Source: Rickettsiales bacterium
Lineage (GTDB): Bacteria > Pseudomonadota > Alphaproteobacteria > G027485855
Length of the DNA stretch: 64,000 nucleotides
Assembly: GCA_027485855.1 (NCBI GenBank)
Contig: JAIXQD010000019.1
Location: 242,153 to 306,152, forward strand
Direction: 5' to 3'
The notes beneath the pieces are model-generated. The model saw nothing but the letters and a program-made list of their open reading frames with translations. It was not told the origin of the DNA and searched no databases. Of the stretch, positions 34,401-41,932 are shown one piece after another. A program made the translations under genes and the position numbers. Position 1 is the first letter of the stretch; each line of letters starts with the position of its first letter.

Positions 34401-34823
34401 TATCGCGCCACATATTATTTTAGGGCGGTCAGCACGGGCGCTGCCATAAACGACACGCCAAGCTTTAACGCCACCTACGCCTTTAACACGCTGCGCCCCT
34501 TTGCACCCGTGCATGTGAGCGGCACACGCGATGACAACGGCAATCTAAGCATCAGCTGGGTAAGGCGCGCACGAAAACAAGCCAGCTGGAATGACCATAG
34601 CGACGTGCCGCTAGATGAAGCGCAAGAGCAATATGAAATTGAAATACTCAATAGCAGTGGCGCTGTGGTGCGGCTGTTTAATGTCAGCGCCAGCAACACG
34701 CAGCTTTATAGCGCGGCTCAACAAAGCGCTGATTTTGGCGCAGCGCAAACGGTTGTTGATATTCGGCTATATCAGATTTCTGGCCGCATTGGTCGCGGCT
34801 GGCCTGCCAGCGCCTCTCTTTAA
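31464..34823 (+). CDS. Large tail-tip/host-specificity protein (GTA g15 type)
   Basis: The 1119-residue protein has an N-terminal Gly/Ala-rich hydrophobic segment (residues 10-35), then SRYGAALPLLYGTMRLAGQMIW and a Gly-rich hinge (GGGGKGGGGG). The middle region has beta-rich repeats and the C-terminal half includes a hub-like domain (RTQERELPHELVLDYIDDSRDY, PGLYELRSLLRGRRGTEWA). This matches the g15/phage tip attachment family. No glycosidase-type TIM-barrel catalytic residues were identified by eye. It recognises and contacts the recipient cell. Confidence 0.88.
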   Translation: MAVIALTAAGSAVGGSLFTGVVASALGAAAGGYLGSMLGSSIDNAIFGAPVVGRGARLDNLRVQDSRYGAALPLLYGTMRLAGQMIWASPIRETVVRENAGGGGKGGGGGSSGTVEKYYYDVHLAVALAQGPVSEIRRIWADSKIIYDEGWIAGYVQDARIYHGSNSQNPDTLIEAFEGSANTPAYRGVAYIVIEGLQLRHFGNRVPNITFELCGTAPSSTAQLASTATGADIASGDNMQPQPLALSDNEYVIVQYTAATPTTGEIIIKHYGLTDAAPAELSTVSSTVLNSRNDLGIALSPDRRWLLCYSNSLNDMLLYDTQTRSFGAVLTPNPDAPLDRVAAWLNNDIVLVAGAGTIDCLKPYRRVGKDLLPLPASNGWAGAAELWPDGALQRRSDNSLAAFAFDVVNDIYYAQNLSWQNDQLVQGALLSLPASISGYITQRIIRSLGAGEYLRLELNASIYYFSTLVLNNNALIETRLPQIVPLTPGFTQMDIQTIAAQRFMLLSVDDTKIYTATIELTPTGFSILQDWQELGTLPGIGFVTGRFCRITGQRLLAYIYSGLQMWLTDCRFAKNGSSLAHIVGDILQRAGYAPSEIDVTALQNTNMRGLLLSDASTARAALEPLRAKAPFDLIEHGGILRARLQQESHDITIAPTELRCATEGETLPAALTIRRTQERELPHELVLDYIDDSRDYLPGSQRARRQAGMALAVNKVSLPMALSATEAKQLAEQQLFNSWLLRNRYEFSLSRRYLMLEAGDVVSINGQKLRLQQITQAGQILRCVAAPIADLTLSSTANAESGNKAQDSLFLATPADTRAQILDIPLLRDEDDQAGFYVTLFGAGGWRGGSLLRALDGQSFSTIAQSNIAPIAGQAMTALPDGPTAFYDNANSVQISLNGGELNNVAELALLSGANTALLGDEIIQFRQAVLLAPGLYELRSLLRGRRGTEWATSTHNVGEKFVLLSAGGVQFTAAHFSDYRATYYFRAVSTGAAINDTPSFNATYAFNTLRPFAPVHVSGTRDDNGNLSISWVRRARKQASWNDHSDVPLDEAQEQYEIEILNSSGAVVRLFNVSASNTQLYSAAQQSADFGAAQTVVDIRLYQISGRIGRGWPASASL

Positions 34824-34853
34824 AACAGCTAACGACACAACAAGGATAATGCC

Positions 34854-36695
34854 ATGAGCAACACACCCAACTGTAATATGCCTTATATTTTATCGGGTCA
34901 GGCGCAAAAAGAAGTGACGCACAACGAAGCGCTGAACGATGTCGACACGCTGATGCAAATCAGCGTGCTTGATCGTGATTTAACCGCACCACCCGCCAGC
35001 CCCAATTTAGGCGACCGCTATATTATTGCCGCCAGCGCCACCGGCGCTTGGAACGGGCAAGATGGTAAAATTGCCGCTTGGTATAATGGCTGGCGCTTTA
35101 AAACGCCCGCCAAAGGCTGGCTGGCTTTTATGCAAGATGAAAACAAATTGCTGCTGCATAATGGCACCAGCTGGCAGATTTTTGATTTTAGTTTTATGGG
35201 CGGCACCTTGCCCATCAGCAATGGCGGCACGGACGCTGTTACCGCCAGTGCAGCACGCACAAATTTAGGCGCCGTGGCCAAAGCAGGCGACACGCTTTCG
35301 GGCGCACTCAGCTTTCCGGCGGGTAGTGCGGCAAGCCCCAGTGCGGTTTTTGGTACAGGCGCTGGTTTTTATAATATTGCCACTAATGTGTTGGGTGTGT
35401 CTGTGAATGGGGCCGAGTTAATAAGGGCCAATGCGCAAGTAGTGGGCATTGGCACGGGCAGCGCAACGGCTACAGCCGGCGCCCGGCGCTTAGATATTGG
35501 GGTTTCTGGCGCGGCAACTTATGGCACGCCCATACAAATTTGGAACACCACCGATGGGCGTGGTTCGGGCGTGGGTTCGGTTTTGTCATTTAACAAACTT
35601 GGCTCAACCGCCACCACCTATGGCCCCTATATTGCTCAATCTGTTGGTGTTAATGCGGTGTGGGGCCGGTTGGTGCTATCAACCGAAACAGCGCATGAAA
35701 TGGTTTTTGCCACAAACAATGCCGAAATTATGCGCCTTGATAGCACGGGCCGTATGCTGTTTGGGCATAGTGCTGCCCTTGCGGGCGCTGATGCTTTAAC
35801 CCCGCGGGTGCAAACGCATGGCGCAACACAAGCCAACGCCACACAATCGCTCACCTATTGGGCTAACGATGCCGTTGGTGGCGCAATTCAAATCCTCAAA
35901 TCACGGGGTGGCAGCATTGGCACGCATTCTGCGGTGCAAGCTAACGATGTGCTTGGCTCGGTGCGCTTTGGTGGCAGCGATGGCACCACAATGCAAGCCG
36001 GCGCATCTTTTGCCGCGGTGGCTTTAAGCAATTACAGCGCGACAAACTCGGAAACTGAAATACGCTTTGGCGCTGCGGCCAGCGGTAGCACCGTCACCAC
36101 TGGGCGTTTATGTATAAGGGCCGCCGCTATTCGTCCCCTCACCGATAATGCCATGAGCTGTGGTCTTAGTGGCAGCCGCTGGACCGAAGTTTTTGCCGTA
36201 AGTGGCACGATTAATACCTCAGACGCACGCGATAAAACCGCTATTGCCGATTTGGGCTTGGGCCTAGATTTTATCAACGCACTCCGACCCGTAGCCTATA
36301 AGTGGAAAATATCGCGCAACGAAGTAAAAGCCGAGATTATTGGCCATGAAGCCATAGAAGAAAGTTACACCGAAAATGAAATGCAGCCATTTACAGAAAA
36401 TGGCGAAACCATTTACCGCTCGGTTGCGGTTGAAAAAACCCGCATAGTGCAGCAACCGATTATTGAAGAAACTATTATTGAGCATGAAGGCAGCCGCACG
36501 CATTTTGGCCTTTTGGCGCAAGAGGTCAAAGCCGCCCTCGATGCCGCCAATGCCGGCAATTGCGCCATCTGGACGCTAGATGACAAAAACAACCCCGATA
36601 GCCGCCAAGGCATGCGCACCGAGCAACTGATTCCGATACTGATAAAAGCCGTGCAGCAATTATCGGCGCGTGTGGCGCAATTAGAGGAGGCCTAA
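34854..36695 (+). CDS. Tail fibre with DUF2793 head and S74 intramolecular chaperone
   Basis: The 613-residue protein has an N-terminal DUF2793 domain (YILSGQAQKEVTHNEALNDVDTLMQ, DRYIIAASATGAWNGQDGKI, residues 1-110), a Gly/Ala/Thr-rich fibre shaft, and a C-terminal peptidase S74 domain. The latter includes a SDARDKTAIADLGLGLDFIN stretch and a RPVAYKW element, with the cleavage serine expected at SDARDK. S74 domains trimerise fibres and are then cut off. A coiled-coil end (LIKAVQQLSARVAQLEEA) fits trimerisation. It overlaps the next gene by one base. Confidence 0.9.
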   Translation: MSNTPNCNMPYILSGQAQKEVTHNEALNDVDTLMQISVLDRDLTAPPASPNLGDRYIIAASATGAWNGQDGKIAAWYNGWRFKTPAKGWLAFMQDENKLLLHNGTSWQIFDFSFMGGTLPISNGGTDAVTASAARTNLGAVAKAGDTLSGALSFPAGSAASPSAVFGTGAGFYNIATNVLGVSVNGAELIRANAQVVGIGTGSATATAGARRLDIGVSGAATYGTPIQIWNTTDGRGSGVGSVLSFNKLGSTATTYGPYIAQSVGVNAVWGRLVLSTETAHEMVFATNNAEIMRLDSTGRMLFGHSAALAGADALTPRVQTHGATQANATQSLTYWANDAVGGAIQILKSRGGSIGTHSAVQANDVLGSVRFGGSDGTTMQAGASFAAVALSNYSATNSETEIRFGAAASGSTVTTGRLCIRAAAIRPLTDNAMSCGLSGSRWTEVFAVSGTINTSDARDKTAIADLGLGLDFINALRPVAYKWKISRNEVKAEIIGHEAIEESYTENEMQPFTENGETIYRSVAVEKTRIVQQPIIEETIIEHEGSRTHFGLLAQEVKAALDAANAGNCAIWTLDDKNNPDSRQGMRTEQLIPILIKAVQQLSARVAQLEEA

Positions 36696-36934
36696 TGGAT
36701 AACCCAACAGATTTTCTAACGCCTATCAATAATGTGCTGGCCTTATTAGCCGCGCCCTTGGCGGGGGCTTTGCTGGTTTTTCTGGGAGCCGAGATGTGGC
36801 GCGAGCTGAAAATACTACGCCGCCGCCATCATCAAACCCATGTGGTGCTGGCGCGCATTGACCAAAGGCTAGAAGACCAGGCGCGCCGCCTCAGCCGCAT
36901 TGAATGTTTTTTTGATACCCGCCCGCACCCCTAA
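36695..36934 (+). CDS. Small single-TM protein, candidate holin or lysis accessory
   Basis: The 79-residue protein has one hydrophobic segment (NNVLALLAAPLAGALLVFLG) followed by a basic, coiled-coil-like tail (ELKILRRRHHQTHVVLARIDQRLEDQARRLSRIE). It starts at the ATG overlapping the fibre stop (TAATG). Its position at the head of the lysis cassette and its size suggest a holin-like or accessory role, but single-TM topology with a cytoplasmic tail is also seen in other phage proteins. Confidence 0.6.
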   Translation: MDNPTDFLTPINNVLALLAAPLAGALLVFLGAEMWRELKILRRRHHQTHVVLARIDQRLEDQARRLSRIECFFDTRPHP

Positions 36935-36950
36935 ACTTACGAGAAAAAAT

Positions 36951-37463
36951 ATGCTGACCTCCCTGCCCTTGCATTTGCGAGCTGATTTGCCACGCGGCAT
37001 TCGCAATAATAACCCCGGTAATTTGCGCCGCACTGCGCCGCCAACCCCATGGCGTGGCCTTGCCGAGCAGCAAATGGATAGCCAGTTTCTCTGCTTTGCC
37101 AGCGCCGAATGGGGCTTGCGTGCGCTGATGCTGGTGCTGCTCACTTATGCGCGGCGGCATGGGCTTAATACGGTGCGGGCTATTGTTAATCGTTGGGCAC
37201 CACCCATAGGACAAGATGCCCAAGGCCACAGCTATACACAAGACACCGGCAGCTATGCTGCTTTTATGGGTAAGCGCCTTGGCGTTACGCTTGACCAGCC
37301 ACTTAATATAAGCGCGCCCGCCACGATTGAGGCCATGGCCCGCGCTATTACTGCTTATGAAAATGGCCGCCCACCCGCCGATGCCCCGCGTGATTGGTAT
37401 GAGGATGCGATTTATGCGCAAGCGGTAAAACTTGTTTTTCAACGTCCCACAAAGGAGAAGTAA
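36951..37463 (+). CDS. Putative lysis enzyme, phage structural-protein-P5-like
   Basis: The protein has 170 residues from the ATG at 36951 (GAGAAAAAAT upstream). The signature RGIRNNNPGNLR, the spaced WRGL, FCFASAEWGLRALMLVL, RAIVNRWAPP and PPADAPRDWYEDAIY resemble phage proteins annotated as structural protein P5, which are thought to act on the cell wall. Next to a holin-like gene and spanins, an endolysin role is likely. No classical lysozyme E-D-T triad is evident. Confidence 0.72.
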   Translation: MLTSLPLHLRADLPRGIRNNNPGNLRRTAPPTPWRGLAEQQMDSQFLCFASAEWGLRALMLVLLTYARRHGLNTVRAIVNRWAPPIGQDAQGHSYTQDTGSYAAFMGKRLGVTLDQPLNISAPATIEAMARAITAYENGRPPADAPRDWYEDAIYAQAVKLVFQRPTKEK

Positions 37464-37464
37464 C

Positions 37465-37650
37465 ATGCTAAAAAACTTTCTGACTTGGAGCTTGGCCCGC
37501 CTTAAAGAACGCTCAACTTGGCTGGGGCTGATTGGGGTTTTATCGGCCGTGGGCATTACGCTTGAGCCCGCTATGCGTGAGGCTATTATTACCATGGGCG
37601 TGGCGCTGGCGGGTGGCATTGCTATTGTTACCAGCGATAAGCCACAATGA
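37465..37650 (+). CDS. Holin-like small membrane protein
   Basis: The protein has 61 residues from the ATG at 37465 (AAGGAGAAG site). The basic N-terminus (LARLKERSTW) is followed by LGLIGVLSAVGITLEPAMRE and a second hydrophobic helix (AIITMGVALAGGIAIV), as in class II-type holins. It lies between the putative cell-wall enzyme and the spanin genes. The stop overlaps the start of the next gene. Confidence 0.68.
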   Translation: MLKNFLTWSLARLKERSTWLGLIGVLSAVGITLEPAMREAIITMGVALAGGIAIVTSDKPQ

Positions 37651-37928
37651 GCGCCCTTTGGGCAGTAGCGCAGGCGCTGCTTGGCTTTGCGCTGCAACTT
37701 TGGCAAGAATGGCAAAATGACAAACAATCTAAACCAAACAACAAAGCGCAAGAGCGCCGCCTCATTGAGGCCGAGACCGCTCGCCTTAGCGATGCTGCTG
37801 TGCTTGACCAGCTGCACCAGCGCTGGACACAGCACGATGAGCGAGCCGGTATGTGCGTTTCTGTCGCCAATTGTTGTGAACACGGCCGACCTGCTGACGG
37901 CCAACACAGCCCGCCAGATACTCAATAA
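37647..37928 (+). CDS. Inner-membrane spanin (Rz-like)
   Basis: The 93-residue protein has an N-terminal hydrophobic stretch (ALWAVAQALLGFALQLW), then a charged helical, coiled-coil-like region (NNKAQERRLIEAETARLSDAAVLDQLHQRWTQHDERA). It overlaps the holin-like gene by 4 bases (ATGA). A second, out-of-frame gene for a lipoprotein is nested inside it, the arrangement seen in lambda Rz/Rz1. Together they would link inner and outer membranes and complete lysis. Confidence 0.66.
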   Translation: MSALWAVAQALLGFALQLWQEWQNDKQSKPNNKAQERRLIEAETARLSDAAVLDQLHQRWTQHDERAGMCVSVANCCEHGRPADGQHSPPDTQ

Positions 37929-37965
37929 CAACAACGCATGGGATATGTGGTGCAATCAGCGGTAA
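37717..37965 (+). CDS. Outer-membrane spanin lipoprotein (Rz1-like), nested in Rz
   Basis: The 82-residue protein reads from ATG 37717 in the +1 frame relative to the i-spanin gene. A basic N-region (TTKRKSAASLRPRP) is followed by a hydrophobic stretch and a lipobox LTSC (LALAMLLCLTSC). The mature part contains VCAFLSPIVVNTADLLTANTA and RQILNNNNAWDMWC, a pattern recurrent in phage o-spanins. It extends 37 bases past the Rz-like stop codon. This gene is short and overlapped and is easily missed by automated annotation. Confidence 0.72.
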   Translation: MTNNLNQTTKRKSAASLRPRPLALAMLLCLTSCTSAGHSTMSEPVCAFLSPIVVNTADLLTANTARQILNNNNAWDMWCNQR

Positions 37966-38013
37966 TCTGGGCTGAAGCAAGCAGGCCAAAAATAATTTAG
38001 GTAAATATGCCTA

Positions 38014-39195
38014 TTACCGTGCATTTTGTGGCAAAGTTAAGCCAAGCCGCACACCGCTGGGGCGCAGTGGGGCCAAAATATCTGTTAATGGCGAGCCGTT
38101 CATATGGTCTTGCATGGCCGCTTTGAGCTCGGGCAGCTTATCGGCCAGAAACACACAGGTGGCAAAGCCCAATTGTGGTGGCTTTGGCGCCAGATGCTGC
38201 AAAACCGCGGCATGTGTGGGTTTATTTATTTTTTTAGCTAAATCCTCTTGCAGCAACATTTCCTTATAGCTCTTTGTCACATGCGTAAAGGCTTGCCCTT
38301 CTGCGGCCTGAATGGGATTGCCGTGAATCTCGAGGTAATTATGCAAGCTATCGGCTGAAATATCTTTTTGGCGCTCGGCTACCTCTCTAATGGCTTCAAA
38401 AATTTGCCCCGCCTCTTCCACGTTTTTTTGCTCGATCGCAACCTGCCACAACTCATGCCAAAATGGTGCTTGGCCGTTGGCTGTTGCTGGCCACTCTTTG
38501 ACTAAAGCTAAAACGCCCTGCCATTGTTTATCACGGGCCAGCTCTAATAAACGCTGACAAACATTTTCAGTGGTCAGCATATCGGGGTGAAAATGCTGAG
38601 CTGTTTCAAGCCAACGCCCAGGCGACAATTTAGCATCACCCGATATATCTTTGAAAAAATCAGCAACTTTTTCGTGTTTTTTATTAAGGGCAATAAAAAT
38701 AATTTCGTCAGGAGTTAAATCTTTCATAAAGCTATAATATGGGGCGAGCAGCTGCTTTGCCTTATCGGCATATTCAGGCTTATGGATGATGCTGTTGAGC
38801 CTGTGCGCTAAGTCCTTATGTGAATCACCATAAAGACGTTCAGACCGCGCCATTCCCAGCAAGCCTGTTAATTTTGCAGCTATTTCTGGGTGATGATGCG
38901 TGATTTTTAAATTATCGAGATAGGCGCCTAAAGGCGTATCAACACCAAAGCCAGATTTAGCATTATCTCTTAATGAATAATAATCTAACTTTGGTGCGCT
39001 TTTATTAATATTATCGTGAGCAATTTTTAAAGGGTTGTTTTTATCATCGCCTAAAATCGCCAAAAAAGCCGAAATATCTTGGCCCTGTTTACCCGCTTGC
39101 CACAAAATTTGATTGGCATAACTAACGCCGCTGACAAAAGCCGGCAATTGGGGGCCAGATTGTTTTTGCATCTTAAGCTCCGTTGTTATGTCCAT
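38014..39195 (-). CDS. Helical protein of unknown function near the lysis end
   Basis: The 393-residue protein is predicted mostly helical, with no signal peptide or membrane segment. Helix-pair-like stretches such as LLELARDKQWQGVLALVKEW and WQVAIEQKNVEEAGQIFEAI suggest a TPR-like or other alpha-solenoid region in the middle. It lies on the minus strand between the lysis cassette and the regulatory gene pair, so it may be an accessory gene of the phage-like cluster. I do not recognise it. Confidence 0.62.
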   Translation of the reverse strand: MDITTELKMQKQSGPQLPAFVSGVSYANQILWQAGKQGQDISAFLAILGDDKNNPLKIAHDNINKSAPKLDYYSLRDNAKSGFGVDTPLGAYLDNLKITHHHPEIAAKLTGLLGMARSERLYGDSHKDLAHRLNSIIHKPEYADKAKQLLAPYYSFMKDLTPDEIIFIALNKKHEKVADFFKDISGDAKLSPGRWLETAQHFHPDMLTTENVCQRLLELARDKQWQGVLALVKEWPATANGQAPFWHELWQVAIEQKNVEEAGQIFEAIREVAERQKDISADSLHNYLEIHGNPIQAAEGQAFTHVTKSYKEMLLQEDLAKKINKPTHAAVLQHLAPKPPQLGFATCVFLADKLPELKAAMQDHMNGSPLTDILAPLRPSGVRLGLTLPQNAR

Positions 39196-39254
39196 GTTTT
39201 ATCTTACTACGAGAAAATACTTTCACTCCCTGCTAAATAGTTTCGCCATATTTA

Positions 39255-39809
39255 TTAATAGTTTATGGGCGCGTCCGGCGACATATGTGGCCGCAAACGC
39301 CCCGCATAATAAGCGGCAAGGCGCGTGAGGCCTGTTTGCAGGTCGTGTATTCGGCGTGGCAACTGGTTGAGGCAGCAGACCGTCACCACAGCATCGCTTG
39401 CGCAGATGCCAACAATACGCACAGCGCGCACAAAGCGGGCATGCGCGGCCTCGCGTACGGCGCTGATTTCGGCCAGGCTTACGCCGTTGCTGGATAATTG
39501 CGGCGCGTAATTCATAATTTGCCGTGGCTCAACCCTTGCTAAAAAAGCATCGCCTTTTAATTTTAAGCCCGCCTCATGCTGCTGATCATCGATCAGCGCT
39601 TGCGCTAAAAGCATATCAAGCACACAGGCATTTTCGGCCCGCGCTGCCATGCGCCCGCTTTGCTCGGTTGGTATCATTGTTTTATGGCTGTGCTGCCAAC
39701 GCTCGGCTGGGCCATGGTCGGGCCTATCAGCCTTGCCGCCAGCGCCACCATATTGCTTGTTTTTTAACCGCTTATCTGTGGCTACCCGCCACCGCCGCCG
39801 CTTGCTCAT
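39255..39809 (-). CDS. Putative regulatory protein (DUF6456-like)
   Basis: The 184-residue protein has a basic N-terminus (SKRRRWRVATDKRLKNKQY) and a helical core with ACVLDMLLAQALIDDQQHEAG then LKLKGD, reminiscent of alphaproteobacterial DUF6456 proteins found with phage regulators. The C-terminal VTVCCLNQLPRRIHDLQTGL then TRLAAYYAGRL fits the same family. It is divergent from the S24 repressor gene and shares an intergenic region containing the palindromic operator. A role in lysogeny-type regulation is likely, but its mechanism is unknown. Confidence 0.6.
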   Translation of the reverse strand: MSKRRRWRVATDKRLKNKQYGGAGGKADRPDHGPAERWQHSHKTMIPTEQSGRMAARAENACVLDMLLAQALIDDQQHEAGLKLKGDAFLARVEPRQIMNYAPQLSSNGVSLAEISAVREAAHARFVRAVRIVGICASDAVVTVCCLNQLPRRIHDLQTGLTRLAAYYAGRLRPHMSPDAPINY

Positions 39810-39833
39810 TTTTCCCCCTGCTGGTTTTTGCGC

Positions 39834-39872
39834 TTGCTTTTCGTGCCCAAAAAGCGTATCCTTATTGGATAC
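39834..39872 (+). promoter_or_regulatory. Repressor promoter and operator
   Basis: TTGCTT at 39834-39839 and TATCCT at 39857-39862 are separated by 17 bases. The palindrome GTATCC-TTATT-GGATAC at 39856-39872 overlaps the -10 and the likely start site. The same palindrome lies in the packaging-operon promoter at 14616-14632, implying autoregulation and control of the distant operon by the same repressor. Confidence 0.72.
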
Positions 39873-39932
39873 ACTAATCTGGCAACAAAGTATAGGGAAA
39901 TATTCCTATCAACAGCGGAAAGTTACCAGCGT

Positions 39933-40586
39933 ATGAATCGTATTCGGGAATGGCGGCATCAGCGCGGATGGTCACAACAGCAATTGGCCGAGGGCTCGGG
40001 CACCACCAAGGCGCAAATCAACAAGTTAGAAACCGGCCATCGCCGCCTTACGGTTGATTGGCTGACGCGCTTGGCCAGCGCGCTTGGCGTATCTCCCACC
40101 GATTTATTGCCGCCCATACTCAGCAGCAGCGCCAAAGCGGCCGAGGTGCAATCGGCACCCGCTCGCCCGCTCGGTCGCATGCCGCCCAGCGCCTATGTGG
40201 GCCGTGTGCCAGTGCGGGCCGCACGCGGTGGCCTTGCAGGTGAAGCCGGCCAAATGATGTTTACCGACGACCCGCTCGATTATGTGCCCAGCCCGCCTTG
40301 GCTGGCGCTCGCGGCAGAAGCCTATGCCATTTATGTGGTGGGCCATTCAATGGTGCCGCGCTATCGGCCGCAGCAATTATTATTTATTGACCCCGCCATA
40401 AAGCCCAAAGCAAATTGTGGTGTGGTGGTTTATCAGCCCGACTCAGTAGTGCTGATAAAAGAGTTTGTGCGCGCCAATGCGCAAATTGTGCGGCTGCGCG
40501 AATATCAGCCGCAAATGCGCGAGTTTGAGTTACCACAAGCCAGCATTCAGGCGCTGCATGTGGTGGTGGGCAGCCGCGAAGATTAA
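39933..40586 (+). CDS. XRE-type repressor with S24 (LexA/CI-like) peptidase domain
   Basis: The protein has 217 residues from the ATG at 39933, where the helix-turn-helix domain begins (IREWRHQRGWSQQQLAEGSG then TTKAQINKLETG, residues 3-35). The C-terminal S24 domain has the catalytic Ser in VVGHSMVPRYRP and Lys in VVLIKEFVR. This is a self-cleaving CI/C2-like repressor. A cleavage site may be near GGLAGEAG. It is probably inactivated by DNA damage and RecA, releasing the packaging operon through the shared palindrome. The upstream frame could allow a longer start, but the HTH begins here. Confidence 0.9.
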   Translation: MNRIREWRHQRGWSQQQLAEGSGTTKAQINKLETGHRRLTVDWLTRLASALGVSPTDLLPPILSSSAKAAEVQSAPARPLGRMPPSAYVGRVPVRAARGGLAGEAGQMMFTDDPLDYVPSPPWLALAAEAYAIYVVGHSMVPRYRPQQLLFIDPAIKPKANCGVVVYQPDSVVLIKEFVRANAQIVRLREYQPQMREFELPQASIQALHVVVGSRED

Positions 40587-40697
40587 GCCCGCACATAACG
40601 GGCTTATCCGCTAAACGCTTGCAATATCACTAAAATTTTAGCTAATTCCGGCGCAGTAATTAAAACTTTGTTCAAGCCCTTCTGGCAATCTTGGTGC

Positions 40698-41210
40698 ATG
40701 ACCAATGACACCACAACAGGGTTGGACAAAGATATGAGCTGCGGCACGACAAAGCTTTTCGTAATTCCTTGGTATGAGCGTCGCCCTGGCGAAAGCCCCG
40801 AATATTGCGGTCACAGCGTGCATCGCACCCATGCCGATATCCGCGAATATATTTATCGTGGTGCCAGCCGGGTGATGCCCTGCACCGAGCGCGGCCGTGT
40901 TATGGTTTATAGCCTAACCCTGCCCGAGAATTCGCCCTATATACCGCAAGCAAAGAATGGTGCAAAAAACGGCAGCGCCTATTTTGAAACAGACGAAACC
41001 CTCTATGATTTGCTGGTGGGGCTGAAGCCTGAATTGCTAGATTTGCTCGATGCGCCAAATGCTGCGACAGCTTCAGCAAAAGCGCAAACACCGAAAGCAA
41101 GACAGCCACTGGTCACCACCATTGTGCTGCATGCTAACCCGACTAAGCCGCTATATCTGCAATTACCGGCACATGGTCAGAGGTTTGTGGCCAGCCCCGC
41201 ACTGGGCTAA
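40698..41210 (+). CDS. Hypothetical protein converging on xthA
   Basis: The protein has 170 residues from the ATG at 40698 (an upstream Met at 40668 is possible). It has LFVIPWYERRPGESPEYCGH, SVHRTHADIREYIYRGASRV and AYFETDETLYDLLVGLKPEL. No signal peptide or membrane segment. It overlaps the 3' end of xthA on the opposite strand by about 68 bases. Protein-like composition through most of its length supports a real gene, but I do not recognise it. Confidence 0.55.
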   Translation: MTNDTTTGLDKDMSCGTTKLFVIPWYERRPGESPEYCGHSVHRTHADIREYIYRGASRVMPCTERGRVMVYSLTLPENSPYIPQAKNGAKNGSAYFETDETLYDLLVGLKPELLDLLDAPNAATASAKAQTPKARQPLVTTIVLHANPTKPLYLQLPAHGQRFVASPALG

Positions 41211-41928
41211 GATGCGTAATAGCTTTTAGCTGCGGCTTTAAGCTATCGGCCACCCAAATATGATCGAGCCGCCGCCCACGATTAGAGGCCTGCCAATCGG
41301 CCGCTCTATAGCTCCACCAGCTATAAAGCTTTTCGGTGTGTGGCACAAAGTGCCGCGCCACATCGGTGGCCTTAAGCGCTTTTTGCCACGCCAATAATTT
41401 TTCAACCTCAATCGGCGTGTGCGAGACCACATCAAGCAACTGTTTGTGCGACCACACATCATGCTCGTAAGGGGCAATGTTAAAATCGCCCACAGCGATA
41501 AAATCCTTTTTGCGCCATGTTTTGGCTAGGCCCGTCAGCTCATCAACAAAGGCCAGCTTATGCGCAAATTTATCGTTGAGCGCGGTATCGGGCACATCGC
41601 CACCCGCCGGAATATATAAATTATGCAGCACAAGACCATTGGCTAATTTTGCCGACAGATGCCGGCAATCGGCGCGCCCCACACGCTCATGCATAGTAAT
41701 ATCAGCAAGCGCGGTGCGGCTTAAAATAGCCACACCATTATAGCTTTTCATGCCCCAAATCGCCTGATGCTGAAAGCCTGCATCGGCCAAAGCTGCGCTT
41801 GGAAAAAACGCATCTTGGGTTTTGGTTTCTTGCAGGCAAACAATATCGGGCTTTTGCGCGGCCAATAATTTAAGCAAAAGCGGCAGGCGCAAACGCACCG
41901 AGTTTATATTCCAAGTGAGAATACGCAT
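41143..41928 (-). CDS. xthA: Exodeoxyribonuclease III
   Basis: The protein has 261 residues from ATG 41928 (the upstream frame to 41973 lies in the preceding gene). It has the exonuclease III motifs: MRILTWNINSVR, LQETKTQD (metal-binding Glu), AVGDFNIAP and SDHVPVIAD. It removes 3' blocks and cuts at abasic sites in base-excision repair. In many alphaproteobacteria it lies in a conserved block with lolA and ftsK; here the block is split by other genes. Confidence 0.95.
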   Translation of the reverse strand: MRILTWNINSVRLRLPLLLKLLAAQKPDIVCLQETKTQDAFFPSAALADAGFQHQAIWGMKSYNGVAILSRTALADITMHERVGRADCRHLSAKLANGLVLHNLYIPAGGDVPDTALNDKFAHKLAFVDELTGLAKTWRKKDFIAVGDFNIAPYEHDVWSHKQLLDVVSHTPIEVEKLLAWQKALKATDVARHFVPHTEKLYSWWSYRAADWQASNRGRRLDHIWVADSLKPQLKAITHLSPVRGWPQTSDHVPVIADIAA

Positions 41929-41932
41929 GCGC

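Noticed and set aside
37786..37989. Minus-strand frame opposite the spanin genes
   Set aside because: No motif or ribosome site; overlaps two plus-strand frames with spanin features.
39524..39877. Plus-strand frame opposite the DUF6456-like gene
   Set aside because: The minus-strand frame has the more protein-like composition and family-like segments; the plus frame is Cys/His/Arg-rich and also covers the operator.
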